A stretch of DNA of 42,714 nucleotides from an uncultured Bacteroidaceae bacterium (GTDB lineage: Bacteria > Bacteroidota > Bacteroidia > Bacteroidales > Bacteroidaceae): NCBI GenBank assembly GCA_905234125.1, contig CAJOGQ010000023.1, forward strand, positions 1-42,714, given 5' to 3'. The first letter of the stretch is position 1. Every line of letters begins with the position of its first letter. The notes under the pieces were generated by a model. The model was not told the origin of the DNA. It made no database searches and saw nothing but the letters and a program-made list of their open reading frames with translations. This document shows, piece by piece, positions 1 through 8,181 of this stretch. Made by a program: the position numbers and the translations under genes.

Positions 1-271
1 CATCGGAGAATTGGCTCACTGCGATAAGGAGGTGCCACTAAATAGCAATAAGGTGTATCTGCGCATCACCTCAGATGCGGCCTATTACTACATGCAAGTA
101 TCTGATGACGGCAAGAGCTTTCAGACACTGGGCAAGATGGATTTCCGCTATGTCAGTACAGAGGTGATTGGAGGATTCACCGGTGTCATGCTTGGTGTAT
201 TTGCCCAATGCACTTCTCCTGACAACATGTATGCCGATTTTGATTGGTTTGAATACAAAACAAAAGAATAA
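1..271 (+). CDS. GH43-type glycoside hydrolase, C-terminal part (5' truncated by window)
   Basis: Only the last ~90 codons are present; the reading frame is open from base 2, so the start lies outside the window. The protein tail looks like the concanavalin-A-like C-terminal domain of GH43 beta-xylosidase/arabinofuranosidase-type enzymes: it has the pattern YYYMQVSDDGKSFQTLG, then RYVSTEV-GGFTGV and the terminal FDWFEY. In this family the domain packs against the five-bladed catalytic propeller and shapes the active site. The catalytic domain is not visible, so substrate cannot be told. The pectin genes at 9.7-14 kb fit a plant-polysaccharide-degrading bacterium. Confidence 0.8.
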   Translation, partial: IGELAHCDKEVPLNSNKVYLRITSDAAYYYMQVSDDGKSFQTLGKMDFRYVSTEVIGGFTGVMLGVFAQCTSPDNMYADFDWFEYKTKE

Positions 272-313
272 CATGATTTTTAGTCATAATTGAACCAAAG
301 TAACAAGCGGATA

Positions 314-397
314 GTTTCTAGTAAAGAAACGGGTGGTTTCCTTACGAGAAAAGGATAGTTTCCTTACGAGAAACTGGTGGTTTGTTTACTATCATCA
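314..397. repeat. Tandem 22-bp palindromic repeat array (about 3.5 units)
   Basis: GTTT begins at 314, 336, 358 and 380, an exact 22-bp period. Each full unit holds an imperfect palindrome of about 17 bp (GTTTCTAGTAAAGAAAC at 314-330; GTTTCCTTACGAGAAA at 336; GTTTCCTTACGAGAAAC at 358-374) followed by a 5-base spacer of GGATA/GGGTG/TGGTG type; the last unit is degenerate. No gene lies here. The array is downstream of the plus-strand glycosidase and far from any start codon. Function unknown. Confidence 0.85.
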
Positions 398-601
398 AAT
401 AGTGTTCAAATACACGTTCATTAATTCAAATCATCGAATTAATTAACTCGATTGATGAAATGAATTAAAAAAACATGGAGCCACCCCATTCACGTTAGAA
501 ATGGAGTCTACGGACTCTATGGACTTTAAGGAGGAGCTGCGGTGTGCCGCAACATTTTTTCGACAATGGATTGGATGGGAGAGGTTTGCTAAACAGGACA
601 A

Positions 602-636
602 AAAAATGCGCTGTTCAAAATGAACATCGCATTTTT
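602..636. terminator. Bidirectional intrinsic terminator
   Basis: A hairpin with arms AAATGCG-n2-GTTCA and TGAAC-n2-CGCATTT and a 3-base loop is flanked by an A-run on the left and a T-run on the right, so it has a U-tract on either strand. It sits between convergent genes: the glycosidase ending at 271 and the minus-strand gene ending at 687. The rest of the 272-686 gap holds the 22-bp repeat array and a small GAGTC/GACTC hairpin near 505-518, but no credible gene. Confidence 0.75.
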
Positions 637-686
637 ATAGTTTTGTAGCAACTATGCAATCTGAGAAAATCGAATGGATTCGTTTA

Positions 687-899
687 TTACTTCAAAGAGT
701 AAGCGTATGGATCCTTCTCGTCCCCAGTCTCAACGGCGTTAACTTTGTCCTCGCGGAGCAACCAACCAAGACCAAGGCTGAAATCCTTCTCGGCCAACTT
801 AGTAGTCTTCTTAATCTGCTTGAAAGTCTGTGCAGACTCAGCACTTGCAAGCGCATTCCAAATGAGACCTGCAATGTTTCCTGCTTTTTCCTGTAACAT
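687..899 (-). CDS. Small winged helix-turn-helix protein (DUF2582-like)
   Basis: A 70-residue protein starting MLQEKAGNIAGLIWNAL, with the later conserved stretch KDFSLGLGWLLREDKV. This matches the small Bacteroidetes winged-helix family (DUF2582), which consists of little more than one wHTH fold and is presumed to bind nucleic acid. The promoter-like TTTG-19-TACCTTTG at 979-1009 lies upstream and the bidirectional terminator at 602-636 lies downstream, so it looks like a single-gene unit. The C-terminal half (EDKVNAVETGDEKDPYAYSLK) is acidic. Targets unknown. Confidence 0.8.
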   Translation of the reverse strand: MLQEKAGNIAGLIWNALASAESAQTFKQIKKTTKLAEKDFSLGLGWLLREDKVNAVETGDEKDPYAYSLK

Positions 900-978
900 A
901 ATCTTACCTTAACTTAAATTGTTAAACTTTTTCTTATTGGGTCGGGGAACTAAAAACAATCTTTTCCCAAATCCGATA

Positions 979-1009
979 CAAAGGTACGCCTTTTTGTTAA
1001 TAAAGCAAA
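979..1009 (-). promoter_or_regulatory. Bacteroidetes-type promoter for the winged-helix gene
   Basis: On the minus strand TTTG (1006-1009) is followed after 19 nt by TACCTTTG (979-986), an excellent match to the Bacteroides -33/-7 consensus. It lies 80 nt upstream of the start codon at 899. Confidence 0.8.
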
Positions 1010-1110
1010 ACATTTGCAAGAAAAAGTGAAGAAAAAAGCACTAAAATAGAGGAATTTTCGCAAAATGGGCTGTTTGGAGGTCAAATTGACTGTGTGCGCA
1101 CACAGTCTGG

Positions 1111-1524
1111 CTATTCGTAATCATTTTTGGTAAAATGATACTCTGCAATCTTATCTCCAGTCTCTGCATCATGATAAACATAATGGAAGTTCACGCCAGC
1201 CTCTTTATGCTTGGCCAAAATGACTGAATTGCGAATGACCTTCAAATCCATGTCACCCAATTCACCCAGCCTGTTCATCAATTCTGCACGTGCTTCATCT
1301 GTCAGCACCAAACTATAATACGAGTGCAAGGTACCCACTTCACCATCTGCGCCTTTCTCAAACACGATGCTGTCTAAACGAGTGAACTCATCCATCTGCT
1401 GAGGACAATGCTTCTCCGTATATTCTTTGGCATCGCGTACAAAGAAATCATCTTTCTTCTCCTGACAGGAAAACAAAGAAACAGCTACAAGAGAGAATAA
1501 TAATAAAGATTTGCGCACGTACAT
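1111..1524 (-). CDS. Hypothetical lipoprotein
   Basis: A 137-residue protein with a hydrophobic signal peptide and a lipobox-like LFSCQ near residue 20, then a charged mature region without a family I recognise. It is predicted to be lipid-anchored in the envelope. It follows the TSCPD gene by 20 nt on the same strand and is probably the last gene of the pheT-yebC-TSCPD unit. No terminator hairpin was evident in the 900-1110 gap, which contains the divergent promoter region of the winged-helix gene. Confidence 0.65.
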   Translation of the reverse strand: MYVRKSLLLFSLVAVSLFSCQEKKDDFFVRDAKEYTEKHCPQQMDEFTRLDSIVFEKGADGEVGTLHSYYSLVLTDEARAELMNRLGELGDMDLKVIRNSVILAKHKEAGVNFHYVYHDAETGDKIAEYHFTKNDYE

Positions 1525-1544
1525 ATTATATAATAAGAAAGTTC

Positions 1545-1799
1545 TTACTTGCCCAACACCTGCCTGAGAGCCGTTGCCAACTGATCAGGACAGCTCGTGG
1601 GTTTCATGCCACATCGGATACCATCCAGCTTGCGGATGACATCCTCCACCTTCATGCCACGCACCAACTGGGAGATGCCTGTGGTATTGCCTGGGCATCC
1701 GCCAATGAACTGGACGGAGTTGATGACGCCAGTAGCATCATCAACATCCAGTTCTATTGCTTTTGAGCATGTGCCCGTCGTTTCGTAAACAGTCTTCAT
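1545..1799 (-). CDS. TSCPD domain protein (TIGR03905-like)
   Basis: An 84-residue protein consisting essentially of one TSCPD domain: the sequence TSCPDQLATAL is present near the C-terminus, preceded by GGCPGNTTGI and GIRCGMKP. The TSCPD module is otherwise seen at the C-terminus of class II (B12) ribonucleotide reductases; the stand-alone form has no firmly established role. Four cysteines (in TCS, GGCPG, IRCGM, TSCPD) could bind metal, which is an inference. It lies between yebC and a lipoprotein gene on the same strand. Confidence 0.85.
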   Translation of the reverse strand: MKTVYETTGTCSKAIELDVDDATGVINSVQFIGGCPGNTTGISQLVRGMKVEDVIRKLDGIRCGMKPTSCPDQLATALRQVLGK

Positions 1800-1893
1800 C
1801 TTTCTATTGACAATTTATCGATTTACAATTTACCATTGATTGGACGATTTGAAGACCGTCCGAATGGCAAATTGTACATGGTCAAATTGTACA

Positions 1894-2625
1894 TCATTTC
1901 ATGTTGGTATAGACGTTCTGCACATCATCGAACTCTTCCAGACGTTCCACCATCTTCTCGATTGTTTCGCGCTGTTCGTCTGTCACCTCTTTCAGATCGT
2001 TAGGAACGTAGGTGAACTCAGCACCCGTGATTTCGTAACCATTGTCCTCGAGGTACTTCTGGATCTGAGCGAACGACTTGGGATCGCCATAGATGGTGAT
2101 GGTCGTCTCGTCATTCTCTTCGTCGTACTCCTCATCATATTCGTCGTTCACACCAAATTCGATGGCCTCCAAGATGAACTCGTCCATGTCCATATCTGCC
2201 TTCTTCTTGAAGGTGAACTGGCTGTAGTGGTCAAAGAGGAAAGAAAGGGAACCAGTCGTACCCATGTTGCCGCTGAACTTGTTGAACACAGAACGGACAT
2301 CTGCCACAGTACGGGTCGTGTTGTCAGTCAGGGTGTCCACAAACACAGCCACGCCATGAGGGCCATATCCTTCGTAAGTCACGCTCTTCCAAGCCGACTT
2401 GTCCTTACCAATGGCATTCTTGATGGCACGATCGATGTTGTCCTTCGGCATGTTCTCATGACGGCAGGTTGCAATCACAGCACGAAGATGTGCGTTGTTG
2501 TCTGGGTCTGGACCACCTTCAGCCACAGCGATAGCCAATTGCTTGCCCAGGCGTGTGAAGGTCTTTGCCATGTTACCCCATCTCTTCAGTTTTCTCGCTT
2601 TACGGAATTCAAATGCTCTTCCCAT
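1894..2625 (-). CDS. yebC: YebC/PmpR (TACO1) family protein
   Basis: At 243 residues this has the usual family length. The N-terminus (MGRAFEFRKARKLKRWGNMAKTF) and the motif PDPDNNAHLRAVIATCRHENMPKDNIDRAI are diagnostic of YebC/PmpR/TACO1 proteins. Members are described as DNA-binding regulators and, for YebC and mitochondrial TACO1, as factors that help translation. An acidic insert (DEYDEEYDEENDE) sits in the middle. It is 44 nt downstream of pheT on the same strand, suggesting cotranscription with a translation gene. The intergenic stretch 1800-1893 carries two direct copies of CAAATTGTACAT (1868 and 1883). Confidence 0.92.
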   Translation of the reverse strand: MGRAFEFRKARKLKRWGNMAKTFTRLGKQLAIAVAEGGPDPDNNAHLRAVIATCRHENMPKDNIDRAIKNAIGKDKSAWKSVTYEGYGPHGVAVFVDTLTDNTTRTVADVRSVFNKFSGNMGTTGSLSFLFDHYSQFTFKKKADMDMDEFILEAIEFGVNDEYDEEYDEENDETTITIYGDPKSFAQIQKYLEDNGYEITGAEFTYVPNDLKEVTDEQRETIEKMVERLEEFDDVQNVYTNMK

Positions 2626-2669
2626 AATCTTATTTACTATTTGACAATTTACTATTTACAATTTATTTT

Positions 2670-5189
2670 TTATTTGCCTCTGACAACGGCTCCCGTTGCC
2701 TTGCAGATGCTTTGCTCAATCTTGCTCATGATGGCTTCGATGGCCTTGTCGTTGAGCGTCTTCTCCTCACTCTGGAGGGTGAAGTTCACAGCATACGACT
2801 TCTTGCCTGCTTCCAGATTCTTGCCTTCATATACGTCGAAGAGCTTCACCTCCTTCAGCAGTTTCTTCTCTGCCTGATAAGCCGCAGCCTCAATCTGGGC
2901 GAACTTAACACCCTCATCCACGAGCAATGCCAAGTCACGACTCACAGCTGGGAACTTCGACAAATCATAGTAAGTGACAGTCACCTTTTTAATGAGTTTC
3001 ATGAGGTTCGTCCAGTTGATGTCAGCAAAGTACACAGGTGCTTCCACATCCAGTTTCTTCGCCATCTTCTTGGTCACGATGCCAAACTCTGCAATCTTCT
3101 TGCCACCACGCTGCGAGATGGTTGTGGCAATCGAGAAGACGTCGTTCTTCTCCTCGCCAAACACAAGGGCACCAAATGGCACACCCAGACGCTTGAAGAT
3201 GTTCAGCACGTAAGCCTTCATCTCATACACAGAACTGTCTTCATCTGCATGTGCCCAGTTGCCGTTCACACGCTTACCAGTCAGCCACAAGCCCAAGTGA
3301 TAGTCTTCGCTGTAAGCCGCCAAAATCTTCTTCGACGACTCAGCGCTGGCCTTCAGGGTCTCACCGTTCTCATCCACCTTCTCCTGATTCTTCTCAGGGG
3401 CGAAGTAGTAGCAGTTGCCAAACTCGAAGAACTTCAAGTCAGGCATACGACGATTGGCATTGCGAGCGATGGATTCCAATCCACCAAAGAGCAATGTCTG
3501 ACGCAACACAGCCAAATCCTGACTCAGCGGGTTCATCAGCTTCACGCAGTTCTCCAACTTATACGTCTCACCCTCCTCGTAGTACGAAACCTTCGTGAGC
3601 GAGTTGTTCAGGATTTCGTTGAATCCACAGCCCACCAACTGTTCAGCCACATGGTTCTGCAGTTTGTTGCTCTTGTCCAGTTCGCCCTTCGTGGTGAGCG
3701 ACGAACGCACCTGCGAAGGAATCTCGATATTGTTGTAGCCATAGATGCGCAGAATCTCCTCCACCACATCGCAAGGCTTCTTCACGTCCACACGGAAAGC
3801 AGGAGCCTTCACCTGCATCATCTTCTCATCGCTCTTCAGAATCTCAAAGCCGAGGTTCATCAAGATGTCCTGCTGAGTCTTCACAGGCAGTTCCTTGCCG
3901 ATGAGGTCAGCCACATACTGATAATCCACATCGATAATGGCATCCTGTGGCAGGGTGTCGTTCTTCACATCCACAATCTCCATGCTGATTTCGCCACCAG
4001 CCAACTCCTGTGCCAACATCGCAGCACGCTTAATGGCGTAAATCTGACCAGCAGGGTCGATGCCTCTCTCGAAACGGAAGCTGGCATCAGTCTGCAATCC
4101 ATGACGACGGGCACTCTTGCGAATCCATGTTGGGTGGAAGTAAGCACTCTCGAAGAGCACGTTCTTCGTGGTCTCATACGTACCACTACCCTTTCCGCCA
4201 AACACACCAGCGATACACATAGGCTCCTCCACATTACAGATGGCCAAGTCCCTGTCAGAGAGTTTATGCTCTTCACCATCGAGGGTGACAAACGGAGTCC
4301 CTTCTGGCATCGTCTTCACAACCACCTTGTTGCCCTTCACCATATCGGCATCGAAGCAATGCAGAGGCTGTCCGTAAGCCATCATGATGTAGTTGGTGAT
4401 ATCGACGATGTTGTTGATAGGACGCTGGCCAATGGCTGCCAATCTGTCCTTCAACCACTTGGGGCTTTCCTTCACCTCGCAGTTCTTCACCGATACAGCA
4501 CAGTAGCGTGGGCAAGCCTCCTCAGCCTCCACCACCACGTCAATCTTCAAGTCGTTGTTCTGCACCTTGAAATCATCCACAGAAGGACGATGCAACGAAG
4601 TCTCATATCCGTTCTGCTTCAAGTAGGCATAGAAATCACGCGCCACACCCCAATGAGAACAAGCATCAGAGTGGTTGGGGGTGATGTCCACCTCAATCAC
4701 ATAGTCGCTCTCCAAGCCGTAGTACTCAGCAGCAGGTGTACCCACCACAGCATCCTCTGGCAACACGATGATGCCATCGTGGCTCGTGCCGATGCCAATC
4801 TCGTCCTCAGCACAAATCATGCCGTTCGACTCGATGCCACGCAACTTGCTCTTCTTGATGACAAACTCCTGATCACCATCATAGAGTTTGCAACCCAACT
4901 GAGCCACAATCACCTTCTGACCCTGAGCCACATTGGGGGCGCCACAGACAATCTGCTCCACCACGCCATTGCCCTCATCCACCGTCGTCACGTGCATGTG
5001 GTCACTATTCGGATGAGGTTCGCAAGTCAGCACCTGACCGACCACCAAGCCAGCCAAACCGCCCTTGATGCTCTGCACCTCTTCCACAGCCTCGACCTCC
5101 AGTCCCATGCTGGTGAGCGCCTTGCCCACTTCCTCGGCTGTCATGTCGAAGTCAACGTATTCCTTCAACCATTTGTATGAAACATTCAT
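2670..5189 (-). CDS. pheT: Phenylalanine--tRNA ligase beta subunit
   Basis: The 839-residue protein begins MNVSYKWLKEYVDFDMTAEE, the classic PheT start. It contains the N-terminal EMAP/OB tRNA-binding domain (around residues 40-150, CGAPNVAQGQKV), the B3/B4 editing region (FDADMVKGNKVVVK, VFGGKGSG), the B5 region, the catalytic-like core (FFEFGNCYYF) and a C-terminal anticodon-binding FDX-ACB domain (DLSKFPAVSRDLALLVD). It forms an alpha2-beta2 enzyme with PheS, which is not in this window, and edits Tyr-tRNAPhe. A Bacteroidetes promoter at 5270-5300 precedes it. The long antisense open frame is a codon-bias shadow. Confidence 0.97.
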   Translation of the reverse strand: MNVSYKWLKEYVDFDMTAEEVGKALTSMGLEVEAVEEVQSIKGGLAGLVVGQVLTCEPHPNSDHMHVTTVDEGNGVVEQIVCGAPNVAQGQKVIVAQLGCKLYDGDQEFVIKKSKLRGIESNGMICAEDEIGIGTSHDGIIVLPEDAVVGTPAAEYYGLESDYVIEVDITPNHSDACSHWGVARDFYAYLKQNGYETSLHRPSVDDFKVQNNDLKIDVVVEAEEACPRYCAVSVKNCEVKESPKWLKDRLAAIGQRPINNIVDITNYIMMAYGQPLHCFDADMVKGNKVVVKTMPEGTPFVTLDGEEHKLSDRDLAICNVEEPMCIAGVFGGKGSGTYETTKNVLFESAYFHPTWIRKSARRHGLQTDASFRFERGIDPAGQIYAIKRAAMLAQELAGGEISMEIVDVKNDTLPQDAIIDVDYQYVADLIGKELPVKTQQDILMNLGFEILKSDEKMMQVKAPAFRVDVKKPCDVVEEILRIYGYNNIEIPSQVRSSLTTKGELDKSNKLQNHVAEQLVGCGFNEILNNSLTKVSYYEEGETYKLENCVKLMNPLSQDLAVLRQTLLFGGLESIARNANRRMPDLKFFEFGNCYYFAPEKNQEKVDENGETLKASAESSKKILAAYSEDYHLGLWLTGKRVNGNWAHADEDSSVYEMKAYVLNIFKRLGVPFGALVFGEEKNDVFSIATTISQRGGKKIAEFGIVTKKMAKKLDVEAPVYFADINWTNLMKLIKKVTVTYYDLSKFPAVSRDLALLVDEGVKFAQIEAAAYQAEKKLLKEVKLFDVYEGKNLEAGKKSYAVNFTLQSEEKTLNDKAIEAIMSKIEQSICKATGAVVRGK

Positions 5190-5269
5190 ATCGTAAATTT
5201 TTAGAATTTAATCCTTTTACCAAACACGTTGGTATGCGTGCACATACGCACACGCACACAAAAACGCTG

Positions 5270-5300
5270 CAAAGGTACGAACTATTTTCGAATTCCACAA
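5270..5300 (-). promoter_or_regulatory. Promoter upstream of pheT
   Basis: Minus-strand TTG (5298-5300), 20-nt spacer, TACCTTTG (5270-5277), followed about 80 nt later by the pheT ATG. The 5' leader between promoter and start contains an alternating purine-pyrimidine, CA/TG-rich tract (about 5231-5262). Confidence 0.75.
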
Positions 5301-5362
5301 GTTTGTGTCCCACAAATTTGCAAAAACAAAAAAATAACCGATTAACCTGTGGGCGGGAGGCC

Positions 5363-6404
5363 TTACTCATTTCTTTGATTTATCAAATTCACCACGACCT
5401 TCACCATCACATCCTTCTCCTCTGTTCTACTTTCAGCAATCATTAAGGTGAGGGCAACAAGTGTGTTGTCTGCCAGACGCTTCGAACCGTCTTCGCGATA
5501 GAGAATACCGTTGTTGTTGAGGAACCATAAGAAGAGAGTTGCGGCAATTCGTTTGTTGGCTTCGCCTTCCTCCTTCGCACCTCAGCAATTCAATCGAGCT
5601 TGATTGCACTCGGTTTGTCGTCGGTTGCCCATCGCTGAAGGAGTGGTTCTTCGTCACAAGATAGAGCAACATGGCGGCCTTCTCCTCTACACTGGGATAG
5701 AGTTCCTCGCCTCCAAATGTCTGATATATCTGGCCAATACTGCTTTTGAACGAATCATCCTTCTCATTGCCCAAAAGCACAGAACCACCAAACTTCTCCC
5801 GCAAACCATTAATAGCCTCCATAGCATTCTCGTAGGTAGCATGGAATGGCTCTTCCTTTGTCGTCTTGTCTATAGTCAGTCGCTCGTAATCATAGTTGTC
5901 GAGCGTGTCGAGGGCGAAGGTGTAATTCGTAACCACTTCGAAGAGGGCATTGGTCTCGTCGTTCGACAGCAGAGGCTGACTTTGAATGGTTCTGCCAATC
6001 ATGCCTACCAGTTGGCGCAACTCGCCAATCTGTTCCTTGCGGATTCGCTCGTTGACGGCATAGCCTTTAACGAGGTCGTCTTTGATGATATTTCGTGCCC
6101 AAATACGGAAAGCAGTACCACGTTTGCTTTTTACGCGATAGCCAACGGAGATGATGACGTCAAGGTTGTAAAATGGCACAGGCTTTTTGATTCCATTAAC
6201 GTGTAAAAAATGCACGTTATTATCTTTCTCCAACTCCCCCTCCTTAAATACATTAATAATGTGGCGACGGATGTTTGAGTCTTCCCTTTCAAAAAGAAGG
6301 GCCATCTGGTTAGTATTTAGCCATACCGTCTCGTTCTCAAGACGAACGTCAATTTGCGTCTGTCCGTCTTCAGTCTGATAAATTACTATTTTGTCTTCTT
6401 TCAT
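5363..6404 (-). pseudogene. RhuM/Fic-type protein gene, broken by a 70-bp insertion in the Fic motif
   Basis: Residues 1-~130 match the RhuM virulence-protein family (VRLENETVWLNTNQMALLFEREDSNIRRHI; YRVKSKRGTAFRIWA), and a Fic-like C-terminal part follows. The open frame reads HSFSDG and then diverges into an unrelated tail ending at 5433. After removing 5559-5628 (70 bases on the plus strand) the frame continues NKRIAATLFLWFLNNNG and runs to a natural stop at 5363-5365, restoring the Fic motif HxFxDGNKR. The extra 70 bp contains a near-palindrome CAATCGAGCTTGATTG (5591-5606). As it stands the AMP-transferase-type active site is split, so the gene should be inactive. A TATATTTG -7 box lies at 6423-6430. 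Confidence 0.85.
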
Positions 6405-6422
6405 ACTGCTCTTTTATTTTTG

Positions 6423-6430
6423 CAAATATA
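6423..6430 (-). promoter_or_regulatory. -7 promoter element for the RhuM/Fic gene
   Basis: Minus-strand TATATTTG matches TAnnTTTG just upstream (about 20 nt) of the start codon at 6404. A well-placed -33 TTTG was not found, so confidence is moderate. Confidence 0.5.
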
Positions 6431-6481
6431 CATCTTTTTCATTGATATAATATACAAAAAAGGGTAATGTTACATCCTTTT

Positions 6482-6973
6482 TTACAATATTTCTCTGGCT
6501 ATCCAAGCACATGCCTCTGCATCGGCGAGGGCATGATGGTGGTTCTCCAAGCAGTAGCCACAGGCTTGGGCAACCGTTTGCAGTTGGTGGTTCGCCAGGT
6601 GAGGCAGGACTCGACGAGAGACACAAAGGGTGTCGTAGAACTCATAATCAGGGTAGTCCATCTGATAGACACGGAAGACGGCTTTCAGACATCCCTCATC
6701 GAAGGGTTTGTTGTGGGCCACAAGGGGAAGACCTTCAATCAGAGGTTCGATCTGTGCCCACACATCTGGGAAGACGGGCGCATCGTCTGTGTCTTCACAG
6801 CACAGTCCATGCACCTGCGAACACCAATAGTTGTAATAGTTCGGCTCTGGCTGGATAAGCGAGTAGAACGAATCCACAATCTCGCCATCACGCACAATCA
6901 CGATGCCTACAGAGCATACGGATGAACGCTCATTATTGGCCGTTTCAAAGTCAATTGCTGCAAAATCCTTCAT
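6482..6973 (-). CDS. DnaQ-like 3'-5' exonuclease
   Basis: A 163-residue DEDDh exonuclease: motif I DFETAN (residues 8-13), motif II around LVAHNKPFDEGCL with the FD aspartate, and motif III HHALADAEACAW with the His and Asp ligands. The family removes nucleotides from 3' ends using two metal ions; stand-alone short members like this one resemble the epsilon proofreading domain but are of uncertain partner. No other domain is fused. It is 12 nt downstream of the PD-(D/E)XK nuclease gene on the same strand and could be cotranscribed with it. Confidence 0.85.
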   Translation of the reverse strand: MKDFAAIDFETANNERSSVCSVGIVIVRDGEIVDSFYSLIQPEPNYYNYWCSQVHGLCCEDTDDAPVFPDVWAQIEPLIEGLPLVAHNKPFDEGCLKAVFRVYQMDYPDYEFYDTLCVSRRVLPHLANHQLQTVAQACGYCLENHHHALADAEACAWIAREIL

Positions 6974-6985
6974 TTTTATATATTA

Positions 6986-7600
6986 TTACCAACTTCTAAG
7001 CCAGCTTTCTGTGTCAATTTTTATAGAGTCATCTTGCATGTCATCAAAGGAATATAGTTTAAAACCTAATCGTCCCATTTCCTGCTCATCGTATGTGGCG
7101 GAAAAGTTTGCTTCATGTCTTTCCATGCAGGTTATGACAGCGAAGTGAAGATGAAAAAACGATCTGTTTGCATAATGTTTTTCAAACTTTTTCTTATAAA
7201 CTTCCAGCTGGCTCCTATACGCCCCATCTGTATCTATTGAAAGGTGTATGGGAGAGTAGTATTTATTCTCAATGAGAACAGAATGCCATTCTTCATTGCC
7301 ATTGTCTACAAGCTTTGCTTCTACCCAAAGGTCTATTTTTTGTGACTGTTTCCAAACATTGACATTCTCTACGATGATATTGGCGCGATTATTTTTTTCG
7401 ATAAGCTTAAATAGCATATATCGACAATAGTCATGTAGTGTTGGTTTAATGTCTTTGTATTTCGTCTCGCTCCATCTCAAACACCATGAAAGAACATAGT
7501 CCATTACAGCCTCTGCATGTCCATCAACCTCCGATGAGTCTTTCATCAGTCTGGGAGTCCTACATTCATTTTGTTTTTCTTTATCCATTTCTTTGCGCAT
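6986..7600 (-). CDS. PD-(D/E)XK nuclease family protein (PDDEXK_4-like, short)
   Basis: About 204 residues from the ATG at 7600; an in-frame GTG at 7652-7654 would add 18 residues and overlap the upstream gene by 26 nt. The nuclease core is visible: KIDLWVEA (Asp about 90), then VLIENKYYS giving E111-N-K113, the D...ExK metal-binding pattern, and a following IHLSIDTDGAYRSQLEVYKK resembling the QxxxY element. Members of this family are usually much longer and often belong to defence or repair modules. Base composition is visibly AT-richer than neighbouring housekeeping genes. Exact substrate unknown. Confidence 0.7.
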   Translation of the reverse strand: MRKEMDKEKQNECRTPRLMKDSSEVDGHAEAVMDYVLSWCLRWSETKYKDIKPTLHDYCRYMLFKLIEKNNRANIIVENVNVWKQSQKIDLWVEAKLVDNGNEEWHSVLIENKYYSPIHLSIDTDGAYRSQLEVYKKKFEKHYANRSFFHLHFAVITCMERHEANFSATYDEQEMGRLGFKLYSFDDMQDDSIKIDTESWLRSW

Positions 7601-7628
7601 TACATGAACATTTTCTATAATAACATTG

Positions 7629-8174
7629 TCAAAATATCTGCATGAGTTGAACACAAAGCATTGACATCAAAATATTAAAGCCAAAGCAATATGCAAAATA
7701 CCTATTGAAAACATATCCCCATCTAAGTCTCACCAAACGGGAACTACTGTTCCTGTAGTGATCACTTCTTGACAACAGGTCATCAAAATGGTTGTTGGCA
7801 TATATAGCCGGATTTATAGATAAAATAGCGACTACAATCCAAATAATTGTAAACAATCCTGTATGTTCTGCAAATCCGTATCGATAGTATACAAACATTG
7901 AACCAAGCCAACATATGAATGTCGTCGGAACGTAATCAATTTTGCTTATTGCGAAAATGATAATTGTTGCCATTAAAGAAATAAAAAGGCTTCTATCTAA
8001 TGGACCACACCTCATAAGGTAGCTGCCAAGACCTTCTTCACTGGTTGTCTCCGCCACATTCAATTCAAATCCAAGACTTATATCTAAGAATAGGAATCCA
8101 ATGATTAGTATTAATAATAATATACCAAACCAAATCTCAAAATAGAGTATTGATAACGTTTTAATTTTTTCCAT
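7629..8174 (-). CDS. Multi-pass membrane protein of unknown function
   Basis: A 181-residue protein with about four or five hydrophobic segments (around residues 10-30, 65-80, 85-100, 105-122 and 160-178) and a basic stretch (RSDHYRNSSSRLVRLRWGY) between the last two. I do not recognise a family. It sits 7 nt downstream of the WYL regulator gene and immediately upstream of the PD-(D/E)XK nuclease gene on the same strand, so the three probably form one transcription unit. The region is AT-rich, as expected for accessory DNA. Confidence 0.65.
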   Translation of the reverse strand: MEKIKTLSILYFEIWFGILLLILIIGFLFLDISLGFELNVAETTSEEGLGSYLMRCGPLDRSLFISLMATIIIFAISKIDYVPTTFICWLGSMFVYYRYGFAEHTGLFTIIWIVVAILSINPAIYANNHFDDLLSRSDHYRNSSSRLVRLRWGYVFNRYFAYCFGFNILMSMLCVQLMQIF

Positions 8175-8181
8175 GTCAATA

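Noticed and set aside
314..397. CRISPR-like short regular repeats
   Set aside because: The 22-bp period leaves only ~5-base spacers that are nearly identical, and no cas genes are present.
654..896. 80-codon plus-strand open frame near the winged-helix gene
   Set aside because: It is the antisense shadow of the well-supported minus-strand gene at 687-899 and begins inside its terminator region.
2712..5180. 822-codon open frame antisense to pheT
   Set aside because: It mirrors pheT over its whole length, its translation has no recognisable domain and is rich in Leu/His/Arg as expected from reverse-strand codon bias; pheT is certain.
5190..5269. T-box or other riboswitch in the pheT leader
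   Set aside because: The leader is only about 80 nt, without a T-box-like conserved bulge or terminator/antiterminator pair.
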